A program made the position numbers and the translations under genes. Below the pieces are notes generated by a model. The model worked only from the letters and a program-made list of their open reading frames with translations, was not told the DNA's origin and did not search any database. This document shows, piece by piece, positions 1-10,350 of a DNA stretch of 41,854 nt. The first letter of the stretch is position 1, and each line of letters starts with the position of its first letter. Origin of the DNA: Chara braunii (lineage: Eukaryota > Streptophyta > Charophyceae > Charales > Characeae); NCBI GenBank assembly GCA_003427395.1, contig BFEA01000146.1:2933978-2975831 (forward strand). Direction: 5' to 3'.

Positions 1-41
1 CACAGCAGACCCTACATCTACACATCTGCAGAAGTGCTGCT

Positions 42-120
42 GGGGGCTGATCAAGATCTCAGCCCCCTCTCTCCTCCAACTGGCTGCTGCAGCAAAGACC
101 AAGACCCTCCTGGTCTTGGT
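42..120. other. Two consecutive perfect hairpins
   Basis: Two 9-bp perfect inverted repeats follow each other: GGGGGCTGA (42-50) with TCAGCCCCC (59-67), loop 8 nt, and ACCAAGACC (98-106) with GGTCTTGGT (112-120), loop 5 nt. A third, weaker one pairs CTTGGTGT (115-122) with ACACCAAG (140-147) and competes with the second. They lie in the presumed leader of the chromovirus. A role in RNA packaging or dimerisation would be a guess. Confidence 0.55.
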
Positions 121-159
121 GTACCTTGTGCCCTTGGAGACACCAAGGGCCAGGTATCA

Positions 160-610
160 CTCCCTTCTCCCCTCTCCCTCTACTAACCCAATCTCCCTAC
201 CTCTCCTCTCTCCTCTTATTCACCCCTTCTCTTTCCCCCACCTTCTACTGCATCTTTTCTCTCCTCCTTCTATCTTTCCCACCCCACCTTTCTCCCACCA
301 CCCATTCTTTTACTCTATTTTCTTCATCTCTCCTTTTCTTCCCTTCTTTTCTCCTTCCTTCTTGATCTCTCTCCACCTCTCCCCAACCCTCCTCTCCCCC
401 AACTACCACCACCTCATCCCCCCACCTCCCACTTCATCTTTTTCTCTCTCCCACCTATTTCCTTCTCTTCTCCTTCACTTTTTCATTCCCATTTCCCCCC
501 ACTTCGAATTTTTCTGTTTTTCTTTTTCGATCTTCCTTTTGATTTATCTTTTCTCTCTTTCCAAAAAATTCGAAATATCTTCTTTCCCACCTTCTTTTCT
601 CATTTTTTGA
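160..610. other. Polypyrimidine tract in the chromovirus leader
   Basis: About 450 bases are almost entirely C and T on the + strand, with C-rich blocks of TCCC/CACC type changing to T-rich after 500. The 164-codon frame through it (116-610) is a composition artefact made of Ser, Pro, Phe and Leu. No gene is supported here. Such tracts can form triplex or R-loop structures. Confidence 0.6.
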
Positions 611-797
611 TTTATTTAATTTATTTTTTCTATTTATTCTGAAAATTCGATTTTCTCTACGGCAACCCTAAATCTGATTAGTTGTTAGTTTTCTCATCTT
701 CTTCCCCACCCTTTTTTCTTATTTTCTGATTTATTTTATTTATTTTTATTTATTCTGAAAATTCTTGGCGGCAACGCTAAATCTAATTAGGTGTTAG
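586..797. repeat. Two imperfect ~100-bp tandem units, period 119
   Basis: Unit 586-688 and unit 705-797 share the order CCCACC, T-rich stretch with TGATTTATTT, ATTCTGAAAATTC, GGCAAC, CTAAATCT.ATTAG and TGTTAG. A second related pair follows: CCCCGTGGGGG plus CTGCCGAAA at about 824-857 and 1059-1093. Together they make most of 586-1095 a decayed duplication. No coding frame is present between 610 and 1264, which is AT-rich with many TTTATT runs. Confidence 0.6.
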
Positions 798-1267
798 CCT
801 TTCTTGCTTTCGGCACACGTTTTGACCCCGTGGGGGTAACGAAGTACTGCCGAAATTTTCTGATTTTCTCTTACTTAGTCTTTTCGGCACACTTCTGCCA
901 AAATTTTTCAAAAATCAGATAACCCATTTCTCCCCACCTCCTCACACACTTATTTACTTATTATTTATTTATTTTTTTTCTGAAGAAAAAAAAATTATTT
1001 ATTTGCGGCATCTCTAGTGTGCTCACCTTGGCCTCTCCTTTTCCCTTGGCACATTCTTCACCCCGTGGGGGGTAGGGAAATGCTGCCGAAAATTTCAAAA
1101 AAATAAATATTGTTTCCCTTCACATCTTTTATTTATTTCTTTAATTATTTTTATTATTTATTTATTTCCTTATTTATTTTTATTTTCTCTCGAAATCTCG
1201 CTCTTTATTTATTTTCCTCCCGCCTTCCCCCCTATGCTTGTTATTTTACTTTCTTGATTAGGTCACC

Positions 1268-1336
1268 GGTACCCTACCCTAACCACTTAAACTTCGGTTA
1301 GGGTTTTCTTAGGGTTTTTGTAGGGTTTAGGGTTGG
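1268..1336 (+). repeat. Telomere-like GGGTTT/CCCTAA motifs before gag
   Basis: ACCCTACCCTAACC is followed by GGTTAGGG, CTTAGGG, GTAGGG, TTTAGGG and TTGG within about 70 bases. This is a degenerate plant-type (TTTAGGG) telomere-like patch that includes both strand senses. It immediately precedes the gag frame. Similar motifs recur at 11386-11412 and 39101-39124, so it is probably part of repeat sequences and not a chromosome end. Confidence 0.6.
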
Positions 1337-1479
1337 ACCCGAACCACCCTTCCCCCTTCGACGGCGCCCGTGCTAGCCTTGCTAGCGCCGTTCGCCGCTT
1401 CCTACCGCGGACTTCCCCCTACGCCCTCCGCTCACGCGGACCTCTTCTGGCCCCCCCCAGTCCGGTCCGTCATCTCCCC

Positions 1480-3563
1480 ATGGCCGATGGTGTGTCACAC
1501 GCCGCCGACACGGCGATGACTACGGCATCGGGCTCCACACCCGTGCCGGCGGACCAGGGCCATCAGCCCCAGGGGGATCTGCACACCCTCCTCACCTCCC
1601 TCCTTGCGCCCATCCAGGCGCAACTCGCGACCCTCGCGCCCATCCAAGCGCAACTCGCGACCCTTGGGCCCTTACAGGCGCAGGTGGCGACCGTTGCCGC
1701 CGGCGTGCAGCAACTCCAGGACGCTGGTCGTCCTTCCTCTCCTCATCCTCTCTCTTCTCCTGGCTCTCAGTCCGAGTCCCCAGTTCTCCGACAGTGTGGC
1801 TACGGCGGAGTTTCCTCCTCTGCCGCCCCCGACCCGGCCATTTTGGTGACCGTCCACGCCCCTAACTCGACAGCCGCCACGAGTCAGGCCCTTCCTCAGT
1901 CTACGGGCGCACCGGCCCAGATTTCGGTTACGACGGTCACGGGACCACAACCCGTTACCATGGTCTCAGCGTTTCCGGATGCCCCGCTCCTCCCCCCCCT
2001 TCACACGACCGCAGCGCCACCTGGCTCTTCCCCCTCTGGAATGCCCCGCGCCGCTTGTGCATCCACTTCCTCCACTCTTCCCCCTCCTACCCCTCGCACG
2101 ACCTACATTCGAGGTCTCAACGACGAGATTGCCCAGCTCCAAGCCAACCTCGCCCTCTTGCGCCTTCAGCCACCCTCACCCTCACAGGTGGCCACGCCTT
2201 CCGGCGCACCCCCCTCTTCCTCTATTCTTCCTTCCATGCAGGCTCGCTTCCCTCGCCCTGCACCCTACCAATCTCCATCCTACCTCCTCCCCATCCCCTC
2301 GGTTGCTGCGACCTCTTCTACCGCAGCTCCCGTGCGGCCTACCGCTACTTCCCCCGCCGCTCCACCATCCGGCCCGGGCGTACAGTCAGCGGCGCCTCCT
2401 CCTCCAGGATCTGCGCCGACTTATTCCGTCGTAGCGCAGTCCCCTGCTTCCCGTTCCCCTTGCCACCAAAACGGTGGCGCACCACTCATCCGCTTGTCGG
2501 ACATTCCCTTGTACGACGGTACAGCCATACGCGTGTCTAGGTGGCTGCAATCTGCCACCCGCACGCTCCAGCTCATTAGCGCCACACCCGACACGTGGGT
2601 GGGTAACCTCTCCACGCGCCTGCGTGGTGCTCCTTTCGACGCCTGGGAGGATTTCTATGCTTACTCCCTGCGTGAGGGTCGGACTCCTACCTTCATGGAT
2701 TTCCAGGCGTTCCTCGAGGATCGCTTCGGAACCCGATATGACGTGACTGACGCCTTCGAGCGTGTCGTCACTACACGCTGGTCCAGCTCTGGTGGTGCTG
2801 CCGGCCTGGATCGCCACATCCAAGTCTTTCAGGATGCCCGCCTCGTTTGCGACGTGGCGTTCCTCCCCGAGGCTGCCCTTATCGATCGTTTCCTGGCCAG
2901 CCTTCCGCTCGAGTACCGCTCCGAGCTATGACGGTAGGAGTTCACATCGGCCCCACAGGCTTACGAGGCCGCCTGGATGCGAGCCCGTCTTCACCCCGCC
3001 TCCTCCTCCCAGCCCCAGCGCACGGGCTACGCCTCCTCCTCCTCTCACGGCACTTCCCAGCGCCGTTCCCCTTCCGCGGTCGCCCCCGCCGTTCCACGTA
3101 GCAGGGCCGCCACTTTTCGCGCCGCTTCAACGCGCTGGAGTATGGTGAGCAGGACGCTGTTGCCCCACTGTCACCTGAGGGCGACCACAGCGACGACCTC
3201 GATCTCTGCGAGGTCGTCCACTATCACTTGGAGGACTCTACCCTCCCTACAGCTGAGTGCCTTCAGCTCTCACTCTCCGCCCTCTCTCGGGCACGCAGCC
3301 GCCCTGGTCACGCTGGCACGTCGCCCCCCGAGGTCCCTCAGGAGGACCTCCCTCAGGGCTTCGTCCCTCCTCGTGGTGTCCTTTCCCCTGAGGAGCGCGC
3401 GGCTATTATAGGCCGGCGTGGGTGTTTGCGCTGCAGCTTGGATGGTCATACCTCCTCGCGGTGCCTTTACACTACCGCCCTCCACCGCCACTACGCTGAC
3501 CTTTCTCGTCAGCGTCGTGCTAAGTCCCCCCCCGGCACCTCACGTCCCCGCGGCACCTCCTAG
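1480..3563 (+). pseudogene. gag: Chromovirus gag (capsid and zinc-knuckle nucleocapsid), broken
   Basis: Gag forms the particle that packages element RNA. The first in-frame ATG with good context (CCCCATGG) is at 1480; the open frame runs back to 1333 without an ATG. The N-terminal third is Pro/Ser/Ala-rich and holds three near-identical 'PIQAQLATL' type repeats (1606-1700), likely helical. A capsid-like region (about 2500-2930, 'LSDIPLYDG', 'WLQSATRTLQLI', 'AWEDFY', 'FQAFLEDRF') is the usual retrotransposon gag core. The frame stops at TGA 2929 and TAG 2935, continues in the same frame to about 3100, then shifts. In the new frame a CCHC knuckle, C-x2-C-x4-H-x4-C ('CLRCSLDGHTSSRC'), lies at about 3427-3468, and the frame ends with TAG at 3561. 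Two stops plus a shift mean this copy cannot make intact Gag. Confidence 0.85.
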
Positions 3564-3568
3564 CCACG

Positions 3569-3961
3569 GTGCAGTGTACACCTGCACCCTCCTCAGTAGT
3601 GGGCTTCTCGACATCTCCATCGCGATTCGCCCCTCTCGCTACTAGAGTTGAGGTATCGCAGGACTCGACAGAGTGTACGCAGCCGTCTGTCGCAGTACCG
3701 TCTGCGCCTCCGCAGACCACCGTCTCCCCTCCTNCCNCGCCGCGACTACCGACNCGTCGAGCCATTCGCTCAGCCCGTTGCAGCGAGCAGCTTGCTACTC
3801 GCGAGGACGTTGTGTCCTCTCTTCTGGACTTGAGCATGCTCTAGGCTCGTCAGGAGCGACTCACCCTCCATGTCGCTGCACTGCGTCGCCTTCTCGCCAT
3901 CCTCTCTGACCCTGATCGCACCCCCCCGATCATCCCCGTACAACTCGGGACCTCCACGAGG
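3569..3961 (+). pseudogene. Pre-protease part of pol, with amber stop and ambiguous bases
   Basis: This stretch is in the same frame as the protease-integrase frame downstream. It is interrupted by TAG at 3842-3844 and has unresolved bases at 3734, 3737 and 3754. The frame differs from that of the gag end by one base, which would fit a -1 type gag/pol arrangement, though decay could equally explain it. The encoded text is Ser/Pro/Arg-rich with a possible helical segment ('[17 protein letters not shown]') just before the protease. No domain is recognised. Confidence 0.6.
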
Positions 3962-6730
3962 GTGTACTCAGCGCTGTGGGATTCCGGTTCTCAGGGCAAC
4001 TTCATTCACCCACGCCTGGTGAAGGAAGCCCGCTTACCCACGACAGGGTCTCCGACTCCCATCTCCGTTACCCAAGGGGATGACAAGACCCATCGCTTCT
4101 TCGATCAGACGGTCACCAACCTCCCCTTCTTCCTCACTCTCGAGCCGACTGATCGTTCCCCGGCGCCTCGTCGCCACCGCTCCTTTGCACATTTCAATGT
4201 GATAGAGACGGGGTACGACTTCATTCTCGGCACTCTGTTGTCTCGTCGGTTCCGCAGCACCGAGGCCGATTGGGCGACCAACACTCTCATTCTCAAAACG
4301 AAGTGTGGACAGACGTATCGCGTACCTCTCATAGGTACCACAGCGACACCACGCCCCGATCCTCCTCCCCCGGAGCCTTCAGTGCCCACACCATCTCCCT
4401 CTATCCCCGAGGCCACCGAACTCAAGCGTCAGCTTGAGGAGCTCCTGGGGCTGGGTTTCATTAAACCCAGCAACTCCCCGTGGGGTGCACCCGTCCTCTT
4501 TGCTCGCAAAGCGGACGCAACTCTCCGTTTGTGCATCGACTATCGCGGTCTCAACCGCTACACGGTTAAGAACAGCTACCCCATGCCTCGTTCCGATGAG
4601 TTGTTCGACCTCCTAGCAGGCAACCGCTTCTTTACGAAAATTGATCTTCGTAGCGGTTACCATCATATCCGCGTCGCTGCAGCCGACCAGCCGAAGACAG
4701 CGTTCCGATCGCGCTTCGGCCACTACGAGTTTACAGTGATGTCATTCGGCCTCACCAATGCACCCGCTACCTTTAAGAGGGCGATGAACGACATCTTCAG
4801 GGACATCCTGGAACAGTACGTTCTCGTCTACCTCGACGATATCCTGGTCTACAGTCGTACCCTTGAGGAGCACCTCAGACACCTCCGCGACGTCCTTGAC
4901 CGCTTGCGCAGACATGGCTTCTACGCCAAGCTGAGCAAGCGCCGCTTTGCCCAGCACAAAGTTGATTTCTTAGGACACTACGTGTCTGACCAGGGTCTCC
5001 ACATGGACGACGCGAAGATCACTGCTATTGCGGAGTGGCCCGCCTCCACATCCGCCAAGCAGCTTTGCAGCTTCCTAGGCCTGACCAGCTACTATAGTAA
5101 CTTCATCCAGGGATACGCTAGGTATTCTTACGTCCTTACCTCCACCCTCCTCCGGAAGAACCCACCTTGGGCTTGGACACCCGTCCATGAGGACGCCTTC
5201 CGCGCCCTCAAGAAGGCGGTGACATGCGCACCGGTTCTTCACCTACCCGATTTTAGTCGCCCTTTTATCCTTACCACCGATGCGTCAGACTTTGCTGTAC
5301 GAGCAGTGCTTTCTCTGGTCTTCCCCTCCTCTCCTGATTCCTCTCATCCTCGTATCCCTCGCTTCCCACCACCTACCCCTACCACTGCTTCCCGACTGAC
5401 GCCTACTCGTCCAGCTACTGACGAGCTCTCTATTGACTATTCTCCTACCATCGTCGAGGACGGCACTGTCGAGTCTCGCTCAGGTGATTGTCCGATAACC
5501 TTCTACTCCCGTCAGCTCCTGCCCGCCGAGATAAACTACATTGCTGATAAACGTGAGGTTCTCGCAGTAGTTTATGTCGCTTGGCACTGGCGGCACTACC
5601 TGCACGGGGCACCATTCACGGTGTGCACGGACAACTCTGTTGTCCAGGCTTTTCTGACTAAGCCAAAGCTCACTCCTCGACAGGCTCGCTGGTGGCGCGA
5701 CCTCTCCGAGTTTAGTTTCACCGCTGAGTACATCAAGGGTGAGACTAATCGGGTCGCAGATGCCCTATCCCGGCGCCCTGACCACGACCAGGAGCAGATC
5801 CAGCTCTCTTCAATCTCGGTCACCACCGTCCACCACTCGGTGATCGACGAGTTTCGCACTCAGTACCGCCACTGCCCCGACTATCNCGACATCCACGCGA
5901 CCCTTCGGAGTGGCAAAACCGTCCCGAACTACTCTCTCGGGGACAACAGTCTCGTGTACTGGCACGGTTCACAGGGCACCAGAGAGCCCCATATTTGCGT
6001 TCCCTCCATTGGACAGCTACGTGTCCGAGCAGTAGCCGAGTTCCATGACCAGGCAGTTGCCGGTCATATGGGCTTCCACAAGACGTTGGCTCGTGTGAGC
6101 CGCCTGTACGTCTGGCCGAAGCGCAAGGACTTTGTGAAGGACTACGTCGCAAAGTGTCCCACCTGTCAGGAGGTGAACAGTGCGAACCGCCTGCCTTATG
6201 GTTTGCTCCAGCCTCTTCCTATCCCTGAGGGTCGTTGGCAGTCCATCTCGATGGACTTTATCAGTCCTCTTCGTCCTTCGACCCCTCGCGGTCATGATGC
6301 TATCCTGGTCGTCGTCGACCGCTTCACGAAGCGTGCACGCTTTGTTCCGTGCCGCTATGCCATCAGTGCACGTGAGGTCGCCAACATCGTGTTTGACCGA
6401 GTCGTGCGTGACCACGGCTTACCTCTGAGCATCATATCTGACCGTGACCCGCGCTTTACCAACCGATTCTGGCGACGGCTCCACGAGGTATATGGCACTC
6501 AGCTCCGCTTCTCCTCGCCTTACCATCCTCAGATTGATGGTCAGACCGAGATCACGAACAGGACTCTCGAAGATATTCTTCGAAAGATTGTTCGTGACGA
6601 CCAGCAGTGGGATCTTCATCTTGCCCACGCGGAGATAGCCTACAACCACGCCGTCTCGCCAGCCATGGGGATGTCGCCTTACTATTGCGGCCTCAACTAC
6701 CACCCTCGTGTTCCCGCGGACTATCTTTGA
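3962..6730 (+). CDS. pol: Chromovirus pol: protease, reverse transcriptase, RNase H, integrase
   Basis: The frame is open for 922 codons; the listed start is where the track opens, and the true frame continues from upstream. In order: aspartic protease with '[12 protein letters not shown]' (residues 4-15) and 'ILGT'; RT with 'CIDYRGLN' (~191), '[13 protein letters not shown]' and catalytic 'YLDDILVYS' (~290); RNase H with '[12 protein letters not shown]' (~438), '[10 protein letters not shown]' and '[10 protein letters not shown]'; integrase zinc finger H-x-H...C-x2-C (~693-735) and DDE core with 'SMDFI' (~764), 'IISDRDPRF' (~825) and 'DGQTEITNR' (~860). Catalytic residues are present. Oddities: a ~60-residue Ser/Pro/Thr-rich insertion in RNase H just after the first Asp motif, an Arg in place of the usual Gly in 'FAVxAVL', and the frame ends at an in-frame TGA (6728-6730) before the integrase C-terminus. 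One ambiguous base lies at 5886. Confidence 0.95.
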   Translation: MYSALWDSGSQGNFIHPRLVKEARLPTTGSPTPISVTQGDDKTHRFFDQTVTNLPFFLTLEPTDRSPAPRRHRSFAHFNVIETGYDFILGTLLSRRFRSTEADWATNTLILKTKCGQTYRVPLIGTTATPRPDPPPPEPSVPTPSPSIPEATELKRQLEELLGLGFIKPSNSPWGAPVLFARKADATLRLCIDYRGLNRYTVKNSYPMPRSDELFDLLAGNRFFTKIDLRSGYHHIRVAAADQPKTAFRSRFGHYEFTVMSFGLTNAPATFKRAMNDIFRDILEQYVLVYLDDILVYSRTLEEHLRHLRDVLDRLRRHGFYAKLSKRRFAQHKVDFLGHYVSDQGLHMDDAKITAIAEWPASTSAKQLCSFLGLTSYYSNFIQGYARYSYVLTSTLLRKNPPWAWTPVHEDAFRALKKAVTCAPVLHLPDFSRPFILTTDASDFAVRAVLSLVFPSSPDSSHPRIPRFPPPTPTTASRLTPTRPATDELSIDYSPTIVEDGTVESRSGDCPITFYSRQLLPAEINYIADKREVLAVVYVAWHWRHYLHGAPFTVCTDNSVVQAFLTKPKLTPRQARWWRDLSEFSFTAEYIKGETNRVADALSRRPDHDQEQIQLSSISVTTVHHSVIDEFRTQYRHCPDYXDIHATLRSGKTVPNYSLGDNSLVYWHGSQGTREPHICVPSIGQLRVRAVAEFHDQAVAGHMGFHKTLARVSRLYVWPKRKDFVKDYVAKCPTCQEVNSANRLPYGLLQPLPIPEGRWQSISMDFISPLRPSTPRGHDAILVVVDRFTKRARFVPCRYAISAREVANIVFDRVVRDHGLPLSIISDRDPRFTNRFWRRLHEVYGTQLRFSSPYHPQIDGQTEITNRTLEDILRKIVRDDQQWDLHLAHAEIAYNHAVSPAMGMSPYYCGLNYHPRVPADYL

Positions 6731-7513
6731 CCGTCACAGATGCACCCCGACACTGGTTGTCCCTCGTTGGATGATTGGGTTGCACACATGACGTCGATCA
6801 TGAAGACCGCACATGAACGCATAGCCGCTTCCCAGACTTGCATGGCAGCACGTGCGAACCGATCGAGGATGGACCATTCATTCAAAGTCGGTGATGATGT
6901 GCTTATCCATACCCGCCACTTACAGCTCGAAGCGGACACGCTTCACAAGTTTCAGCGTCGCTTTTTTGGCCCATGCCGCATCCTCCAGGGCATCGGTTCT
7001 GATACAGCATCTAGCCCGGTCAGCTTTCGTGTGAAGCTCCCCGACTACCTACGCCAGGCTCGTGTGCATGATGTCTACCACGTCTCGTTACTGCGTCCTT
7101 ACCGCAGACCGTCTGAGCGTTTCACTGGACAACCATACGAGCGCCCTCCACCCTTCATGGTGGACGGCCACGAGGAGTTCCTCGTTTCAGACATCATTGG
7201 TCGCCGAGTCACCGACGACAACCCTCCCCACGTCGAGTATCTCGTGCGTTGGAAGGGTTACCCTGATGAGGAGGCTACCTGGGAGCCCCTCGAGCACTTG
7301 CAGCACGCTCGCATGTTGGTGCGTGCCTATGACCGTGCTCGTAGTGATGGGTTCACTGCTCCTCCTCAGCCCACTGACCCTCCTCCTTCTCCCCCGGCTG
7401 AGGAGACCGTTGAAGTCGAGCCTGCTCCATCTGAGGCAGACCTTCAGCAGCAGCCGGATGCTTTTGAGCATCCACAGCGCACTCGTCGTCGTCCTGCTCG
7501 ATACGATGATTGA
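6731..7513 (+). pseudogene. Integrase C-terminus with GPY/F module and chromodomain, separated by one TGA
   Basis: This is the direct in-frame continuation of pol after the TGA at 6728; the first internal ATG is at 6740. It holds the end of the integrase core, a GPY/F-like module ('RRFFGPCRIL' then 'FRVKLPDYLRQARVHDVYHV', about 6950-7090), and a clear chromodomain at about 7165-7330 ('EYLVRWKGYPDEEATWEPL'). In the family the chromodomain binds chromatin marks and guides insertion. A Pro/Glu-rich tail and 'TRRRPARYDD' close the frame at TGA 7511. Because the only break from pol is a single stop, this was one protein in the ancestor. Confidence 0.93.
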
Positions 7514-8526
7514 CTCTGACTTACCTTCCCATGTCCTTGACTTCTCAGTACTCCATCCACTCCAGTTTTGCTACTTCGGCTCGTCGACGTTGCGGCTCTT
7601 CCTCGACGGTATTTCGGACTTCTAATCGTGGACGTCATCGGCAGCTTCATGGACTTCATCACCATCAGCTCTACCTACTTCAGACGTCGCCACTCTCTTA
7701 CCACTCTACCCTGTACAGTACCCTGCTCGTGTCGCATGATGGTCTCCCTTTAGCCGGGTTCCTCTTAGTTGGGCTCTCCCTTGGTATACGCATAGGCATC
7801 GAGACCGTAGCGTTGCCCTGGCTTCCCATCTTACGGATCTAGCTCCGACTTCCCTCACTTTAGGAGTCATTTGCATGATTCCCTCACCCATCATCTTTCT
7901 ACCCTTCGCAGGCCCTCACGCCCTAGTTAGGCAGCCCCGCATGCTTCATCTAGGTGCGCCCAGTATANGAAGTCGAGCCTGCTCCATCTGAGGCAGACCT
8001 TCAGCAGCAGCCGGATGCTTTTGAGCATCCACAGCGCACTCGTCGTCGTCCTGCTCGATACGACGATTGACTCTGACTTACCTTCCCACGTCCTTGACTT
8101 CTCAGTACTCCATCCACTCCAGTTTTGCTACTTCGGCTCGTCGACGTTGCGGCTCTTCCTCGACGGCATTCCGGACTTCTCATCGTGGACGTCATCGGCA
8201 CCTTCATGGACTTCATCACGATCAGCTCTGCCTACTTCAGACGTCGCCACTCTCTTACCACTCTACCCTGTACAGTACCCTGCTTGTGTCGCATGATGGT
8301 CTCCCTTTATAGCCGGGTTCCTCTGAGTTGGCCTCTCCCTTGGTATACGCATAGGCATCGGGGCCGTAGCATTGCCCTGGCTTCCCATCTTACGAATCTA
8401 GCTCCGACTTCCCTCACTTTAGGAATCATTAGCATAATTCCCTTACCCATCATCTTTCTACCCTTCGCCGACCCTCAAGCCCTAGTTAGGTAGCCCCGCA
8501 TGCTTCATCTAGGTGCGCCCAGTATA
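7412..8526 (+). repeat. 557-bp tandem duplication of the pol end and 3' region, joined at an N
   Basis: 7412-7967 and 7969-8526 are near-identical (a few per cent substitutions, such as TTAGCC against TATAGCC in the first and second copy). The period is 557. Copy 1 includes the last ~34 codons of the chromodomain ORF; copy 2 repeats them out of context. The junction is a single ambiguous base at 7968, between CAGTATA and GAAGTCGAG, while copy 2 runs on from CAGTATA into CCAGG. It is either a true tandem duplication or an assembly join of two alleles or copies. No other gene lies in 7514-8526. Confidence 0.9.
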
Positions 8527-8812
8527 CCAGGCTCCCTTATTCCCATGGTCGACCCTCCATAGCGGTCACCCCTTAGTCGAGCATTACCCGCCCTGATGGT
8601 GTATCTGTTAGGGTCATTGGTTTTGTTCGCTCTCAGTTCCCTACCCTCATTGAGCCTGATGACATGTGTCTCCCTGTTATCTATGTGTGGATGCCCTTAG
8701 GAGTTTCGACCCCTAGGCTGCATTTGCCACCCTCAGAGACCATCCCACCCTTTGGTTTGCGACACACTTCTCATGTGACATATGGTTGTCTTGTTGATTG
8801 CTTTGATGCTCT

Positions 8813-9026
8813 CAGACTGAGGCTACTGCCTTCGACATTTCTAGGATTTAGTTGTTCTGCTTTTGTTGTTCTTAGGACTTATACACTAGTCAGTTGTTAC
8901 CAGACTGAGGCTAGTGCCTCCAACATTCTAGGATCTAGTTGTCACTACTTTCTGCTTTCCTAGGACATGTATGCTAGTTAGTTGCTTTTGCTTTCCTAGG
9001 ACATGTATGTTAGTTAGTTGCTTCTA
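8813..9026 (+). repeat. Nested minisatellite in the 3' region of the chromovirus
   Basis: Two ~86-bp units begin CAGACTGAGGCTA.TGCCT (8813 and 8900), each with a CTAGGAT.TAGTTGT core. They are followed by two ~36-bp units CTTTCCTAGGACATGTATG.TAGTTAGTTGC (about 8955-9024), which are themselves the end of the 86-bp unit. This is stepwise expansion. 8527-8812 shows no gene. Confidence 0.7.
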
Positions 9027-9215
9027 CTTTCACTTAGGCTGTTAGCTGTGACATTGTTGTTTTGTGACATTTTATATCCTAGGTTGCATCGCATGGACTC
9101 AGCATGGAGCTTGCTCCACATCCTAGACTACTCAGGTTTTCTTTTCTTTGGTAGAGTTCCGCTTCTTNGTGGAAGCATGTTTGTATCTAGGCGATCCATC
9201 ACAGGCCGAGGATCG

Positions 9216-9527
9216 TGTAGCGGACCTCGGGTTGGCCTGTGAGACCAGCCCCTTGGCCTATTCTCACAGGCCTGTGTTGCATTAGGGGTAGGCCAGTCCA
9301 GGCCGGTACCTCTGTCGGTACCAGCCAGTCCAGTTCAATCCCATCAATCCGTTGGGGTATGCCCCAGCCATTGTCTGTTTTCAGTCTCATTCTTCACTTG
9401 CACATTTTGGAGTACGTGCGTTGGAGTCTTGCGTGGGGAGCTGAGTTGTGCCATCTCGCTCCCCCCCTTCTTCCTCCATCTCCATCTCTGTCACTAGCGG
9501 AGCACCACACCTGGTGGGTCCGCTACA
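9216..9527 (+). mobile_element. Probable 3' LTR of the chromovirus (312 bp)
   Basis: The unit begins TGTAGCGGACC (9216-9226) and ends GGTCCGCTACA (9517-9527). This is a perfect 11-bp terminal inverted match with the TG...CA ends expected of an LTR. It lies downstream of pol at a plausible distance and has LTR-like content: a GC-rich first half with short palindromes, then a pyrimidine-rich part. The bases just before it (AGGCCGAGGATCG) are purine-biased but a weak polypurine tract. No matching 5' copy and no clear target-site duplication are visible, so it is inferred from the ends and position. Confidence 0.55.
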
Positions 9528-9589
9528 GGGGAGGGGGGTGCCGTTTCAATGGCACGGGGTTTGAAATTGGCTTTTTTCGTTGTTGTTTT

Positions 9590-9620
9590 TTTAATTGATT
9601 GATTGATTGATTGGTTGATA
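9590..9620. repeat. (ATTG)n microsatellite
   Basis: TTTTTTTAATTGATTGATTGATTGATTGG. It follows a G-rich patch (9528-9540) just after the LTR end. The stretch 9621-10061 has no gene I recognise; it ends in T-rich runs at 9860-9902. Confidence 0.7.
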
Positions 9621-10062
9621 CAACCTCCTCGCTGCCATTGCCTCCATCTCGATCCCCCTCCGAGTTCCGAGGTCCGAAGATCGGGGTGGGAATGACTCCT
9701 CTGGCCGCTCCGGATGAAGCTCGCCGACAACAGACAAACCACACCTCTACAACTGCAGCGGACACTCCTCTTCGAATGCGAAGTATTGGTATAGTGCAAA
9801 AAAATGGGTATCACATGTCAGGTCCGTGTTTCAAGACGCGCACGATAAACTGATACCGCTTATTTTTTTCCTTTTTTTTCCTTTCTGAATTGTTTTTTTT
9901 TTCCAATGTCCACATGAAATGTTGCATGTCTACATCTTTTGTCGAATCCCTTCTCCTATATTCTCACAATCTGTCCTCTTCTTGCCGCGGGCGAAGCCGT
10001 GGCGGGTTATCTTGTTAATATTCAATGATACAAGTATGTCCCCACTCCCTCTTCTCCTTCAG

Positions 10063-10233
10063 GATATGCTCCCCGTACTCACCACCTCAGGAATGCATGT
10101 CCCTCCAAAGAAATCACTGATGGCGCCCAGCCTCCAGCAACACTCCTTGGCTATGGAGGTTGGCACTGACCTTCCTCAGCTTCTTGATGACCAGCAGCAG
10201 CAGCTTCAATATCACCAGCGCCCAGATAAGTTC
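10063..10233 (+). CDS. Possible internal exon of unknown gene
   Basis: A 57-codon open stretch is flanked by a good acceptor (pyrimidine-rich tract ending CTCCTTCAG at 10062) and a donor (TTCAG|GTACTC at 10234). It is Gln/Leu-rich ('LLDDQQQQLQYHQRPDKF'). A second open stretch (10351-10584, same strand) could be a following exon, but no clear acceptor/donor pair links them. No family is recognised. It could equally be chance. Confidence 0.25.
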
Positions 10234-10350
10234 AGGTACTCTTCCCACGTGCTCTCTCTCCTCACAAACGCACACTCTCACACTCCTGATCACACTCTTC
10301 CCTGCACCGTCTCCTCCTAACAGCTAGGCGGCAGCACCTTCTCCCTGCCT

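Larger units (their letters stand above)
1..9527 (+). mobile_element. Ty3/gypsy chromovirus, decayed, 5' LTR not in view
   Basis: The order leader, gag with CCHC zinc knuckle, aspartic protease, reverse transcriptase, RNase H, HHCC-DDE integrase, GPY/F module and chromodomain is that of a Ty3/gypsy chromovirus. Chromoviruses copy through RNA and insert by integrase; the chromodomain is known to steer integration towards marked chromatin. The copy is dead as read: gag carries TGA (2929) and TAG (2935) stops and a frameshift near 3100-3120, and the pol frame carries TAG (3842) and TGA (6728). The right edge is set by a TG...CA unit with an 11-bp inverted terminal match (9216-9527), taken as the 3' LTR. 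No copy of that unit occurs upstream, so the element starts before the window or has lost its 5' LTR. The left coordinate is simply the window edge. Confidence 0.9.

Noticed and set aside
116-610. 164-codon + strand ORF at the window start
   Set aside because: It is the translation of a C/T-only tract (Ser/Pro/Phe/Leu) with no motif; compositional.
1268-1336. True telomere end
   Set aside because: Only a few degenerate units, internal, in both senses, directly before a retrotransposon gene.
3842-3844. TAG in pol as programmed readthrough
   Set aside because: The same element has other stops and a frameshift, so decay is the simpler explanation here.
4105-7471. Several minus-strand ORFs under pol
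   Set aside because: They are antisense shadows of a clearly coding pol frame with conserved motifs.
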